From a virus: a stretch of 49,119 bases of DNA. The translations under genes and the position numbers were made by a program. The DNA lies in IMG/VR virus record IMGVR_UViG_3300005253_000048, positions 1-49,119 of that record; one strand, 5' to 3'. Below the pieces are notes generated by a model. It searched no databases, was not told the DNA's origin, and was given only the letters and a program-made list of their open reading frames with translations. Within the stretch, counting starts at the first letter, position 1. Every line of letters begins with the position of its first letter. Below, in pieces: positions 30,917 to 38,938 of this stretch.

Positions 30917-31873
30917 TTACGCTCCTTGTGTGTTGCCGCTGGATTGCGGCTGGGTTTGGCCGGCGGATGCCGACCACTTTTCGTCTTCCGTGGTTTCTAT
31001 CGCTGGGTTGTAAGTGCTTCGGAGAACCAACCCCTTAAGGCTGAGTTCCGGCAAAATATCCTTCTCGCCGTCGCCCATGATCGTCTCGGGAGGTAAATCC
31101 TTCGACCACGAGAATTTATGGTCGATCCTGAGAACTTGGGCAACGGCGTTACCCCTGATCCAATCAATGGCTTCGATGGCATGTTGGTTGACATACCCGT
31201 AAAGGCCCGGTTCCCATGGGTCGGGTCCGCAAAGATAGGAATCTTCGGATATCATCAACCGAATTCCCCTGCCGATCGCCATGCCGAGCCAAAAGTCCTG
31301 ACACGACTTCTGTCCCAGATATTCCATCGAATGAGGGTTGACCTGCATCCGATGAATGACAATGGTATCGAATTCCTCATAGATCGCCTGGGCGACCATG
31401 TAGGCGATGGAACTGGTGAAATACACTCGGGCCTTTGTTAGTATCTCGTTCAACGTCAACTTGCCGAGTCCCGGCGGCAGCAACCTGAATTTCTCCAGAA
31501 CTTCCTGGAGAGGAAAGGCGACCGATTTGGGAATTTCGGGATAGTGCATCTTGGTGATTACCGGAATATCCAAATCGGCGGCGTGTTTGGCGAATTCAGG
31601 ATGGCTTGCGCCGGAGATTTGCTCGACATCATCGAAGAAGAACAGTCGGTCCAACTTCTGCCTATTTTCGTTGCCCCGTATTAGCCCGGCATCCTTGGCC
31701 GCCCAAATGTCAGGGTCGGTGGTCTGCCAGAGATATGAACGATTGCATCCCCATACTTCGGCTCCCGGGACTATCTCATCCAGAGGGGCCAGCATTGCGA
31801 TGATGATTACGGTCTTCGGGCGGGCCAGCCCAAATCGGACCAGCCCGCGCCGTATTCCTTGCCGTAGCGTCAT
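30917..31873 (-). CDS. Rossmann-fold (MptE/DUF115-like) protein in the structural operon
   Basis: A 318-residue protein that looks enzymatic rather than structural. It has KTVIIIAMLAPLDEI and VWGCNRSY at the start, FFFDDVEQI, then YFTSSIAYMVAQAIYEEFDT, and SMEYLGQKSCQDFWLGMAIG, a string known from phage homologues of MptE/DUF115 proteins related to sugar or nucleotide transferases. It may modify a virion or cell surface. The C-terminal 40 residues are polar. It starts eight bases after the beta-helix gene ends and lies two bases before the next gene. Substrate unknown. Confidence 0.55.
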   Translation of the reverse strand: MTLRQGIRRGLVRFGLARPKTVIIIAMLAPLDEIVPGAEVWGCNRSYLWQTTDPDIWAAKDAGLIRGNENRQKLDRLFFFDDVEQISGASHPEFAKHAADLDIPVITKMHYPEIPKSVAFPLQEVLEKFRLLPPGLGKLTLNEILTKARVYFTSSIAYMVAQAIYEEFDTIVIHRMQVNPHSMEYLGQKSCQDFWLGMAIGRGIRLMISEDSYLCGPDPWEPGLYGYVNQHAIEAIDWIRGNAVAQVLRIDHKFSWSKDLPPETIMGDGEKDILPELSLKGLVLRSTYNPAIETTEDEKWSASAGQTQPQSSGNTQGA

Positions 31874-31881
31874 TCGATTTC

Positions 31882-32940
31882 CTACGAGGTGGAAGTGTCG
31901 GCGGCAACCACCGGGTAAACGACGGCCCTGAGGTTGATAATGTCAACTGCGTAATTCTCAATGCTCATGCAGCTTCCAGGGTCCAACGCAAGCCCCATGC
32001 CGATTGCGCCATCTCCCGTGATGCCCAACGAGTTGTTGGCAATCAGGCCGTTGGCGACAGTGCCGATGTCGATATCAGCACCGAAGCCCGTCACCATGCT
32101 TGTCTCGGTCGAGTGGTTCAGCAAGTAGTTTTCGGCGATCAGGATGTTCGAACTGAGGCCGGTAGTGCCGGGAGACCTCGTCGCACCCGGGGTCACGCGG
32201 AATTGACCATTGGCATCGGTAATGGTTTCCGTCTGCGTGGTTCCCAGAATCGCCGATGCGTTGCCGACTTCGGCTTCGGTCTGAGAAATCCAGTAGCCGC
32301 TGAAGTGGTTGCCCCGGATAACCATGTTGTCCGCCTTGGCAAACCGCAAGCCGGTTTGCGGCATGCCGGAAGTGCTGGACGGATTCCACTGGCCGGGTTC
32401 CATGAAGCAGTTTTCAAGGGTGAAGAAATCGGAGTTGATGACATCGAGGGCGGTGTTGAAAGTATCCCCGGCGTCTTCCCAACTCCATTTGCAGCCCATC
32501 AGCGTCACATAGTCGGCGTCAGCCGCGACACCGTAGGTCACTTTCTCGATGGATGTCCGAAAGTTGACGTTCTCGACGTAGGTATTGTCCGCCGTGATGC
32601 GGAAAATACTCGTTATCGCCGAGAAGGTAAACGTCGTCATGTCGGTCCCGCCGCCGAGCCCGATCAGGGACACGCCCGCAACGTCCATGACTTGCGTGAG
32701 CGCCGTGGACACAGTTTCGCTGTGCCCCGCCTTGGCGAAGATGATGTCGCCGTTGTTGGCCGTGCACAAATCCATGGCCGCGTTCAGGGTGGCAACGGGG
32801 CGGTCGAACGTGCCCTTGTTGTTGCTCCTGCCCGACCCGGAATCGAGCCAGTAGACATCGCCGCTGTGGGGAACTTCGACGGGTGTACCGCGAATGGTGA
32901 TCCCGTTCTTGAACCCGTTAGGGTAGTTTGATCTTGGCAT
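31882..32940 (-). CDS. Right-handed beta-helix virion protein
   Basis: A 352-residue protein from the ATG at 32940 (GGGAG upstream). Residues 20-60 (YWLDSGSGRSNNKGTFDRPV, then AAMDLCTANNGDIIFAKAGH) are the start of a pectate-lyase-like beta-helix. The rungs follow as VSLIGLGGG, TYVENVNFRT, YVTLMGCKWS, FFTLENCFME and NMVIRGNHFS. Such proteins are trimeric spikes, depolymerases or head decorations. No clear catalytic Asp/Glu cluster is seen. It comes immediately after the coat gene and terminator. Confidence 0.75.
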   Translation of the reverse strand: MPRSNYPNGFKNGITIRGTPVEVPHSGDVYWLDSGSGRSNNKGTFDRPVATLNAAMDLCTANNGDIIFAKAGHSETVSTALTQVMDVAGVSLIGLGGGTDMTTFTFSAITSIFRITADNTYVENVNFRTSIEKVTYGVAADADYVTLMGCKWSWEDAGDTFNTALDVINSDFFTLENCFMEPGQWNPSSTSGMPQTGLRFAKADNMVIRGNHFSGYWISQTEAEVGNASAILGTTQTETITDANGQFRVTPGATRSPGTTGLSSNILIAENYLLNHSTETSMVTGFGADIDIGTVANGLIANNSLGITGDGAIGMGLALDPGSCMSIENYAVDIINLRAVVYPVVAADTSTS

Positions 32941-32952
32941 TAGTTTCACTCC

Positions 32953-32984
32953 CAAAAGAACGGGGGAGCCGAAGGCTCCCCCGT
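32953..32984 (-). terminator. Terminator after the coat gene
   Basis: On the minus strand ACGGGGGAGC, a CTTCGG turn, and CTCCCCCGT form a perfect stem closed by a UUCG tetraloop, followed by TTCTTTT. It lies in the 83-base gap between the coat gene and the beta-helix gene, so it probably ends most coat transcripts and reduces expression downstream. Confidence 0.85.
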
Positions 32985-33023
32985 CAAGTCGCCGGACGTT
33001 GCCGGCACTTCAGGTTTCAGTTA

Positions 33024-33932
33024 TTAACCACCCTGAGATCCGACAACGCCACGAAAGTCGGTCGAACCGACCGAAAACCGCATGTAGCACTTCGACTTGT
33101 CGTTCTTGGTGTCGAAGTCGTTGTCCTGTTCGAAGGTGGTTGCTTCACGACGGAAGAATATCTGCCCGTTGGGGCAGTTGGTCCGAACGAACCAAGCGTC
33201 GGTGTCGGTCAGGTAGTGGTTGACCTTGATCCCATCCGGAAGCGCATTGGTAGCCCGCAGGACGTTGACCGCGTTGTTGGCCGTATCGTTCTGGAGGACC
33301 GACTTCAGGATGCGGTTGGCTTCAAACCAATCGTTCGGGTGGACGCCCAGGCACCGCGGCATGAGGTTGATCTGAAGACCGCGATTGTTCTTCATCTTCA
33401 TGATCAGGATGATCACGTCCTCAAGCGAGGCTTCACTGAGGTCCGCCGCCGGATTCAGCGCGTTGGACTGATTGCCCGAAAGCGTCGAGTGGTCAGTGAC
33501 ACATAGCGCCGATCCGTCGCCAAAGGTGTAGTTGGAGCTGAAGGCCCGGTTGTAGATGTTCGCTGAGACATTTTCCTCTGTTTGCCTCATCGAAAATCCG
33601 AGAGCCTTGGAACGCCGCTTCGAGACCACCTCGTAGAGATTGTCCCGAAGTTCCTCATACGTGACGATATACCCGAGAGAGTAGGCGACGTGCGTGTAGC
33701 GCGACACCGGCCCCTGGGTTTCCGAATCGTATGTGGTCGCCGAACCTTCGCCCTTTACCGGGGCCAAGCCGAAACCAGTGATTTCCACGTCTTCCTCGTA
33801 GGCTTGCTTCGAGGTTTCCATGGTGAACCAATCCGGATACTCCGGCGGATGTTCGTTGTAGGATCTCCCCCACCAAGCGTGTATGCCAGGCCAGAGGGCT
33901 TTAGGTGTTGAACCCGTTGTAATGGTTGCCAT
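33024..33932 (-). CDS. Major capsid protein
   Basis: A 302-residue protein. It begins TPKALWPGIHAWWGRSYNEH, has SRYTHVAYSLGYIVTYEELR (a usual E-loop/P-domain segment of HK97-fold coats), KKRRSK-type basic helix and MPRCLGVHPNDWFEANRILK, and ends FSVGSTDFRGVVGSQGG. Size, place after scaffold and decoration genes, and a strong terminator behind it support the main coat protein. It belongs to the group of coats found with P22-type tails in proteobacterial phages. Confidence 0.8.
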   Translation of the reverse strand: MATITTGSTPKALWPGIHAWWGRSYNEHPPEYPDWFTMETSKQAYEEDVEITGFGLAPVKGEGSATTYDSETQGPVSRYTHVAYSLGYIVTYEELRDNLYEVVSKRRSKALGFSMRQTEENVSANIYNRAFSSNYTFGDGSALCVTDHSTLSGNQSNALNPAADLSEASLEDVIILIMKMKNNRGLQINLMPRCLGVHPNDWFEANRILKSVLQNDTANNAVNVLRATNALPDGIKVNHYLTDTDAWFVRTNCPNGQIFFRREATTFEQDNDFDTKNDKSKCYMRFSVGSTDFRGVVGSQGG

Positions 33933-33945
33933 TTTTCATGCCCCC

Positions 33946-34590
33946 CTATATACCAGTTTTGCCGACGGTGCCGCCGACTTCCTGGTGCCTGTTGATTTTG
34001 ACCTCGACGATGGGAAAAGCATCGGTGAGAAGATTATCCACCGCCGGGCGCGAGCGCCTGATCGACAACTGCAAGCCAGCAGTATTGGCGATAGCGTTGG
34101 TGGTGCCGACATCAAGCTCGGCCCCCGATAACCCCGTTACGGTGGAACCGCCCTGGGTGAAGATCAGGGATGCATTGAGCCCGATATCCGCAGCCGCCAT
34201 CGCCGCGTCACACTGGATTTCGAAGATCAAGTCCGGATCGTCAGCCACGAAGGCAACGCCCTCGGTGCTGGCAATGTGGGACGTGTTTTCGAGTCCAGTG
34301 GGATCGGCGGCAAAGCCGATAATGACGCCCGTGATGGACGCCGTGTTTACGGACGCCTTGTTGATCACCGGGAGGGTGCCGATATCGTAACCCTCGGCCC
34401 CGGGGCCAACGTTGACGGCGGCCGTATTCGACCCGTCAGTGGTCTTGATGACGGGATCGCCGACGAACAGGGCAATCGCATAATCGGAGCGGAGGTAGTA
34501 CGCGTTCGCCGCTCCGTTGTACGGCGCCCCGCCGCTGCCCTTGATGGGCCTGAGCCCAAAAGGTGCATCGACAGATGATAGACTGGCCAT
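33946..34590 (-). CDS. Capsid-associated (probable decoration) protein
   Basis: A 214-residue protein with a strong AAAGGAGG before the ATG, as expected for an abundant virion part. It begins VDAPFGLRPIKGSGGAPYNG, then NAYYLRSDYAIALFVGDPVI, a motif that often accompanies coat genes in tailed phages; the body is beta-rich. It ends 13 bases before the coat gene start. Decoration or cement function is inferred. Confidence 0.72.
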   Translation of the reverse strand: MASLSSVDAPFGLRPIKGSGGAPYNGAANAYYLRSDYAIALFVGDPVIKTTDGSNTAAVNVGPGAEGYDIGTLPVINKASVNTASITGVIIGFAADPTGLENTSHIASTEGVAFVADDPDLIFEIQCDAAMAAADIGLNASLIFTQGGSTVTGLSGAELDVGTTNAIANTAGLQLSIRRSRPAVDNLLTDAFPIVEVKINRHQEVGGTVGKTGI

Positions 34591-34644
34591 TATGGCCTCC
34601 TTTAGTCAGATTTTTGATGATGCCGGTGCACCTCCCGGGGAAGG

Positions 34645-35061
34645 CTATCTCTTGATCGAGATACCCTCGTCCGGGATGTAGCTGTGCTCCAGCGATTCAT
34701 GCCCTGGTGTCTGGCCGCTCTTCATGGCGGCCTCCATTTCATCGATATCGACTTGTTTTGCAGCCTGATCTTCGTCATAGAGCTTCTGGGGGAGCTCCAT
34801 CAAATAGGCATAGAGCGGTTGCCCGCTTTCCTGTGTGCCTACGACCATGCACTTCCTTGTCCCCACCTCGTCGCCCTGAGTTTCGTCCAGCGTCTCTTTG
34901 TCATTGACGAAGGTGTACCCAGCGGCTTTGCAGTCTGCGAGGCGGTTGCCGATATCGTTGAACCAGTGACGGTGGTATCCCAGTCGTTCGGGGGCGGCCA
35001 TCTTCTGCCTGCGCCCGCCTAGAGGGATACGCTCTTTCCTGTTAGCTGCGTTACGTGGCAT
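34645..35061 (-). CDS. Head-module protein, unknown (138 residues)
   Basis: A polar protein between scaffold and decoration genes. The start is basic (NRKERIPLGGRRQKMAAPER), then GYHRHWFNDIGNRLADCKAA and GYTFVNDKETL, ending with an acidic helix. Similar proteins occur at this place in other phages, but the role is not known. It starts four bases after the scaffold gene ends. Confidence 0.72.
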   Translation of the reverse strand: MPRNAANRKERIPLGGRRQKMAAPERLGYHRHWFNDIGNRLADCKAAGYTFVNDKETLDETQGDEVGTRKCMVVGTQESGQPLYAYLMELPQKLYDEDQAAKQVDIDEMEAAMKSGQTPGHESLEHSYIPDEGISIKR

Positions 35062-35065
35062 TTTC

Positions 35066-35920
35066 CTACTCCCACTTATACTGCTTAAGATATTCTGCCT
35101 TGGTCATCAGCTTTTCTGCGATGAAACTATCGCAAGCTGCTTTGGCGTCTGCGGGCAGGTCGCCGTAACTTCTGCCCCCTTTCGCCGGTGGTTTGGTGCC
35201 GCTGGTTCCTTCGACCGAAGCCGCGTCTCCCCGCTTGGGGTTGGCGAACTTCTCCGGGAACCGCCGCTTAACCTCGGAGGTGACTTCTTCCAGGTTTTCC
35301 TCGATGGTCAAACCCGGCTTTTCGACCAGCAGTTCCCCATGGTGGGCGATGGCAAAGTTTGTCATGCCCGTATTGCCCCCTGGCCGGTCGGGTGTCTTGA
35401 ACCATGGGGTTGAATTCGCCCAGTCGGTAATTTCCGGCGGTGGGGATTCGCCCGCCATCGGACCACCCTTCGGGGCTGTCTTTTCGAGTTCGACTTCCTG
35501 CTTCGCTAGGTCGTCATACTTCTCCATGTCTTCGGCGTTCGCCGCATCGCGCTTCTCACGGCGGATGTCCGTCAAGGCCTTCTCATAGGCCCGGGCCTCG
35601 ACTCCGGCATGGAACTCGCCGAATTCCTTGATCACCTTGTCCTGCTTGGCCACCCGTTTGTCGAGTCGGCGCAAACGCTCTCGCGTGATCGGCAATTCGG
35701 TCTCGGACTTCTCGATGAACGTCTTGGCGTCAACGAATCTGTCCTCTGGGCCGTTGTAATCCTCCTTGCCGTGCCAGCCCATGCGCTTCGCACGGGCCTC
35801 TAGCTCGGCGTCGGGTGTCTCACCCCCCTCTTGGGCTTCTTCGCCCTCTGACGACCCATCTGGGGCCTTCTCGGGGTCTTCCTCGCCCGGTATCGGAGTG
35901 CCTTTGTTTTCTTCGGCCAT
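35066..35920 (-). CDS. Probable scaffolding protein
   Basis: A 284-residue, strongly acidic start (EEDPEKAPDGSSEGEEAQEG) followed by helical coiled coils (ITRERLRRLDKRVAKQDKVI; KALTDIRREKRDAANAED) and a more basic C-terminal helix (ADAKAACDSFIAEKLMTKAE). Charge pattern, length and place upstream of the coat gene are those of scaffolding proteins, in which the basic end binds coat. AAAGGAG lies close before the ATG. Confidence 0.75.
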   Translation of the reverse strand: MAEENKGTPIPGEEDPEKAPDGSSEGEEAQEGGETPDAELEARAKRMGWHGKEDYNGPEDRFVDAKTFIEKSETELPITRERLRRLDKRVAKQDKVIKEFGEFHAGVEARAYEKALTDIRREKRDAANAEDMEKYDDLAKQEVELEKTAPKGGPMAGESPPPEITDWANSTPWFKTPDRPGGNTGMTNFAIAHHGELLVEKPGLTIEENLEEVTSEVKRRFPEKFANPKRGDAASVEGTSGTKPPAKGGRSYGDLPADAKAACDSFIAEKLMTKAEYLKQYKWE

Positions 35921-35940
35921 TTCCTTGGCTCCTTTCCTTA

Positions 35941-36033
35941 TTATAGCAAGTGATATCCGATTCGATCACCGATATACCCCGCAAGGGCAACCAAACCGCA
36001 AATCAAAGCGATGACGGCAATTGCGGCGGTCAT
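35941..36033 (-). CDS. Small membrane protein (30 residues)
   Basis: The ATG overlaps the previous stop (ATGA) and the TAA lies 20 bases before the scaffold start. One membrane span, AIAVIALICGLVALAGYIG, makes up most of it. A membrane peptide inside the head module is unexpected. Function unknown. Confidence 0.55.
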   Translation of the reverse strand: MTAAIAVIALICGLVALAGYIGDRIGYHLL

Positions 36034-36260
36034 TTCACCACCCCCATCGCCTCGTCTAACAAATCCATTGCCTCGCAAGTCCGCTCGATTTCATCGAGAT
36101 AGCGTTTCACGAGCCTGTCAGAATCTTCTCGCCTCCGCATGGTGAAGGCCATACCTGCCGCGCTTGGGTAGCACGGGACGTTGAAATCCATGTTCTCATC
36201 CATGCCAACTCCGCACTGTTCGCAAAAGTAAACCGACGGGTCAAACCGATGGCCGTTCAT
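36030..36260 (-). CDS. Small zinc-site protein (76 residues)
   Basis: The ATG at 36260 overlaps the stop of the GroES-like gene. FDPSVYFCEQCGVGMDE has one CxxC pair and a third Cys follows (NVPCYPS). The C-terminal half is a charged helix (DSDRLVKRYLDEIERTCEAM). No family recognised. Confidence 0.6.
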   Translation of the reverse strand: MNGHRFDPSVYFCEQCGVGMDENMDFNVPCYPSAAGMAFTMRRREDSDRLVKRYLDEIERTCEAMDLLDEAMGVVK

Positions 36261-36589
36261 CGCACCACCGCAACCACGTCCGTGTCGTTGCAAATACGAA
36301 GTAGGTTTTCGATGTCGTCCGCACCCGGAGGCATCCCATCATATTTGCCCACAATGATCTTATCGCCCGGCTTCGGTGCATCGGGCCACTTCTCACCATC
36401 GCCTTGAGGATCTTGGAAAGCCAGCGCCCCGCAAGCAATCAATGTCGCTACGGGTTGGGCCATCTGCTTCCGCGTGAGATGATCGTCGGGCAGAAAAATG
36501 CTCCCGGTTTTCCCGTCGATGGGGTCCAGCCGGATCAGCACCTTGTATTCGACCGGGTAGATGCCCGTGTCGTTCTTGAATTCCTTCAT
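36257..36589 (-). CDS. GroES-like co-chaperonin fold protein
   Basis: A 110-residue protein. It reads PVEYKVLIRLDPIDGKTGSI, LPDDHLTRKQMAQPVATLIA, CGALAFQ, KPGDKIIVGKYDG and LLRICNDTDVVAVV, the order of elements in Cpn10/GroES (P-hydrophobic start, variable mobile-loop region, PGD turn, closing I/L-x-D-I/V-x-A strand). Phage GroES homologues such as T4 gp31 help host GroEL fold coat protein. Its place among head genes fits that. The presumed mobile loop (GSIFLPDDHLTRKQ) would choose GroEL; binding is inferred. Confidence 0.75.
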   Translation of the reverse strand: MKEFKNDTGIYPVEYKVLIRLDPIDGKTGSIFLPDDHLTRKQMAQPVATLIACGALAFQDPQGDGEKWPDAPKPGDKIIVGKYDGMPPGADDIENLLRICNDTDVVAVVR

Positions 36590-36765
36590 CCCTTCATCCT
36601 TTCCTGATAGGCGAACTTGCGGTAAGCGGTGATTATCTCCGTCTCCACACGCTTCGCCTGTTTCTTGAACGCGGGTTTCAGCTTGACCATGAACAACCCC
36701 GGCCCGGTTTCGAGCACATAGGCTGGCGTGTCATGGACTTGATGATCCTTCTTCGTTTTCTTCAT
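36586..36765 (-). CDS. Small basic protein, unknown (59 residues)
   Basis: The ATG at 36765 (GAAGGA upstream) overlaps the end of the preceding gene by 35 bases, and the TGA overlaps the GroES-like ATG (ATGA). Lys/Arg-rich throughout (MKKTKKDHQVHD; MVKLKPAFKKQAKRVE). Coupled expression with the co-chaperonin-like gene is likely; function unknown. Confidence 0.58.
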   Translation of the reverse strand: MKKTKKDHQVHDTPAYVLETGPGLFMVKLKPAFKKQAKRVETEIITAYRKFAYQERMKG

Positions 36766-36991
36766 CGGTTTCCTTCTCCGGTTCTTCGTACAGCCGCGTC
36801 ACGTCCTCCCACGTCAGGTCAGCAAGGTCGCCGAGCGCCTGGGCCATCTTCTGTTCGTATGCCCCAACATCAACGCCCTCCGCCCACTGTTCCTTGAGGT
36901 TGTCCCGCCAGTCCCGCAGGAATCGCTCATAGGCCCGTGACCGACTGCGCCACGCCTTGAACTGTTCCTCGTCCCGAAATGGGTTCCCCAT
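36731..36991 (-). CDS. Helical head-module protein, unknown (86 residues)
   Basis: Begins MGNPFRDEEQFKAWRSRSRA, with helices rich in Arg, Glu and Trp (FLRDWRDNLKEQWAEG), then an acidic Ser/Glu tail. The ATG starts two bases before the stop region of the 34-residue basic gene. It might be a small assembly factor; no motif is visible. Confidence 0.62.
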   Translation of the reverse strand: MGNPFRDEEQFKAWRSRSRAYERFLRDWRDNLKEQWAEGVDVGAYEQKMAQALGDLADLTWEDVTRLYEEPEKETDEENEEGSSSP

Positions 36992-36992
36992 A

Positions 36993-37097
36993 TCAGTATT
37001 TCTTGCCCTTCATGGGCTTGGGGCGTGGCTTGGCTTTGGTCTGGGCCTTGGCGGTCTTTATCCGCCGGACGCCCGATGATTTCGTTGCTTGCGGCAT
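36993..37097 (-). CDS. Very basic 34-residue peptide
   Basis: AAAGGAA lies seven bases before the ATG at 37097. It contains 13 Lys/Arg in 34 residues (VRRIKTAKAQTKAKPRPKPM) and no acid residue. It could bind DNA or RNA. Tight spacing to both neighbours supports it as a gene. Confidence 0.55.
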   Translation of the reverse strand: MPQATKSSGVRRIKTAKAQTKAKPRPKPMKGKKY

Positions 37098-37109
37098 GTC
37101 AGGTTCCTT

Positions 37110-37532
37110 TCAGGTCAACGCCATCAAGATCATGGCGATTGCTTCCTCCTCGTCAATGATGCGGGCTGCCTTCAGTTTGGCTAGCGCCCGCTCGATTTCT
37201 TCATCCTCCGCGGTAACACCAGCGGCCTTGATGCGGCGTATGATCTTCTTGCTGAAACTCCGGCGCCGCGTCACTCCTTCTTGCCGGGTCAGAAACTCCT
37301 CGATCAGCCTGTCAAGCCGATCCTCGTTCGCCTGCGCTCGCGCTTCAAGGCCGTCAACATCGGCCCCCGTCACTATGTCCTGATAGATGCGCGGTATCTC
37401 GACTATCGGCGGTTCGCACGGTGCCTCGTTGAACTTCTCGGGTTCCTCAGTGGCGCACTCGTCCATGATGTACGTCACCAAGCGCCGGTAGCCGGAACTC
37501 GCCGGGGGGATCAGAAGCAGGGCGGCGAGCAT
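37110..37532 (-). CDS. Head-module protein, unknown (140 residues)
   Basis: The ATG lies one base after the stop of the repeat-containing protein, with no clear ribosome-binding site; a start at the Met of MDECATEEPEK is possible. The C-terminal part is helical (DGLEARAQANEDRLDRLIEE) with a basic patch RRRSFSKKIIRRIK. No recognised family. Confidence 0.6.
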   Translation of the reverse strand: MLAALLLIPPASSGYRRLVTYIMDECATEEPEKFNEAPCEPPIVEIPRIYQDIVTGADVDGLEARAQANEDRLDRLIEEFLTRQEGVTRRRSFSKKIIRRIKAAGVTAEDEEIERALAKLKAARIIDEEEAIAMILMALT

Positions 37533-37533
37533 G

Positions 37534-38760
37534 TCAGTTGTTCTGCAACCAGCCCTGCCAACGAGCCGTTACGTCAATAGTGCCCGTCGTCCACCCGCTT
37601 ACCTTAATCGTCGCCAGCGAGGGGCAGATAAACTGGAGTGGGATGGGGCCACTGCAAAAATCTTTTAATCGCACTGCATCGTGGAATTGATACACGCCCG
37701 CGTTTAACACGCCATTATGCGCCGATGAGCGAATGCGGAGATTAACAATCTTGGTAGTCGTCGCCGTCGAGCAACAATGGAAGCTTTTAACAATCAACGT
37801 CTTTCCTGCCGGGACTTGTTTCATGGTACTCATGGATTGATTGCCTGCCGCCGTGATGCGACTTACCACAGTTCCTCCGGAAGTGTTTGTGCAGTCAATA
37901 TTCCCATCCGACACAATGCCACCACCCGCACCAAAACCAGTAACATGATGTTGTTGCACGAACATACAATCGGTAACTCCAGTGTCCACTGGAGCCGTGC
38001 CGTTCATGCTGATTTCAACCTCTTGCTCAGCGCCCGCCGTGTCGAGATAATGGACAGCAACCGTGTGAGCCCCAGTCCCTGGCACTGCTCCCCCTTTATC
38101 CGTATCATCCTCAACGCTATCTGACTCGACGAATAACGCATACCCCGCAACAACGGGTTCAGGCTGCTGAGGGGTCGGCCCGCCCCAGACATCATTATTG
38201 TTCACCGCTCCGCTGAACGAATGCTCACCGAACCCAAAGAACACATTTGCCGTGGGAGGAAGATCGGTGACATGTAGCGAGAACAGGTCTTGTCCAGCCA
38301 CTACGGTGGCTTCGTTCCCCGGCGTCGTCGGATCGGCAAGGATTGTCCGAATCGCATTGACAGTGTCGTTTGTCACCTCGCCACCGTCAGGCGTAACAAT
38401 TTTCACCTTCGCCGCGTTCGCAGTAGAATCGGTCAGTGCCACACCTGCCGCGTCCACCAGTAGGCCCTTCAGGGCATTCGCCGTCGTGTTGGTAATCGGC
38501 ACTCCGGCGGCATCTACAAGCAACCCCTTGGCCGCGTTCGCCGTGCTGTCGGATATGATGACGCCCGCAGCATCGTAGACCACCACACGGGCCGCTGCCG
38601 GGGTTGCGTCAACCTCCTGCAAGGCGGCGGCGGTGTTAGGACTGCCCTTGACAATCACCTCACGATGAGCATCGCCTTCCGACGTGGTAACAATGACGGA
38701 ATCGAGTAGTGCCTGTATCCTCGCCGCGAAGGCTACGCCAAGGCTTCCTACCGTGGCCAT
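37534..38760 (-). CDS. Virion protein with four 20-residue repeats
   Basis: A 408-residue protein located directly after the portal. Residues 59-138 are four tandem 20-residue repeats built on DAAGV..T-[DN]-[ST]-TANA-[AL]-K. The rest is beta-rich with several Cys (DCMFVQQHHVTGFGAGGG; FHCCSTATTTKIVN; DFCSGPIPLQFIC). The position suggests a neck or head-fibre protein. It ends close to the next ORF, and its ATG lies one base past the stop of the portal extension. Confidence 0.7.
   Translation of the reverse strand: MATVGSLGVAFAARIQALLDSVIVTTSEGDAHREVIVKGSPNTAAALQEVDATPAAARVVVYDAAGVIISDSTANAAKGLLVDAAGVPITNTTANALKGLLVDAAGVALTDSTANAAKVKIVTPDGGEVTNDTVNAIRTILADPTTPGNEATVVAGQDLFSLHVTDLPPTANVFFGFGEHSFSGAVNNNDVWGGPTPQQPEPVVAGYALFVESDSVEDDTDKGGAVPGTGAHTVAVHYLDTAGAEQEVEISMNGTAPVDTGVTDCMFVQQHHVTGFGAGGGIVSDGNIDCTNTSGGTVVSRITAAGNQSMSTMKQVPAGKTLIVKSFHCCSTATTTKIVNLRIRSSAHNGVLNAGVYQFHDAVRLKDFCSGPIPLQFICPSLATIKVSGWTTGTIDVTARWQGWLQNN
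38347..38586 (-). repeat. Four tandem 60-base coding repeats
   Basis: Four 60-base units encode residues 59-138 of the 408-residue protein. Units 1-3 are close to each other (DAAGVIISDSTANAAK, DAAGVPITNTTANALK, DAAGVALTDSTANAAK); the fourth (TPDGGEVTNDTVNAIR) has drifted. Unequal crossing-over could change the copy number. Confidence 0.75.
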
Positions 38761-38761
38761 G

Positions 38762-38938
38762 CTACTCGCTCACCTCTGCGCCTGTGATCTGATTGTCAGC
38801 ACCACGGGTGAATGTCAGGCTTTTCTTCTTCGCCCCCTCCATGTGAAGGTTGACCGTGATCGGCTCCTTGTCCTCGGTTTCCCCGCCTTCGCCACCGTCA
38901 AGGTTTTCGGTCTCCTCCAATATCTTCGCCGTCTCGGC
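38762..38938 (-). other. In-frame 58-codon extension after the portal TGA
   Basis: The portal frame continues past its TGA (38939-38941) for 58 codons to a TAG. The sequence AETAKILEETENLDGGEGGE continues the portal's coiled coil without a break in heptads, followed by EPITVNLHMEGAKKKSLTF and NQITGAEVSE, a kind of C-terminal end known in related portals. No ATG with a good site starts a separate gene here. Readthrough, a nonsense mutation or a one-base error (CGA to TGA) would each explain it. Confidence 0.6.
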
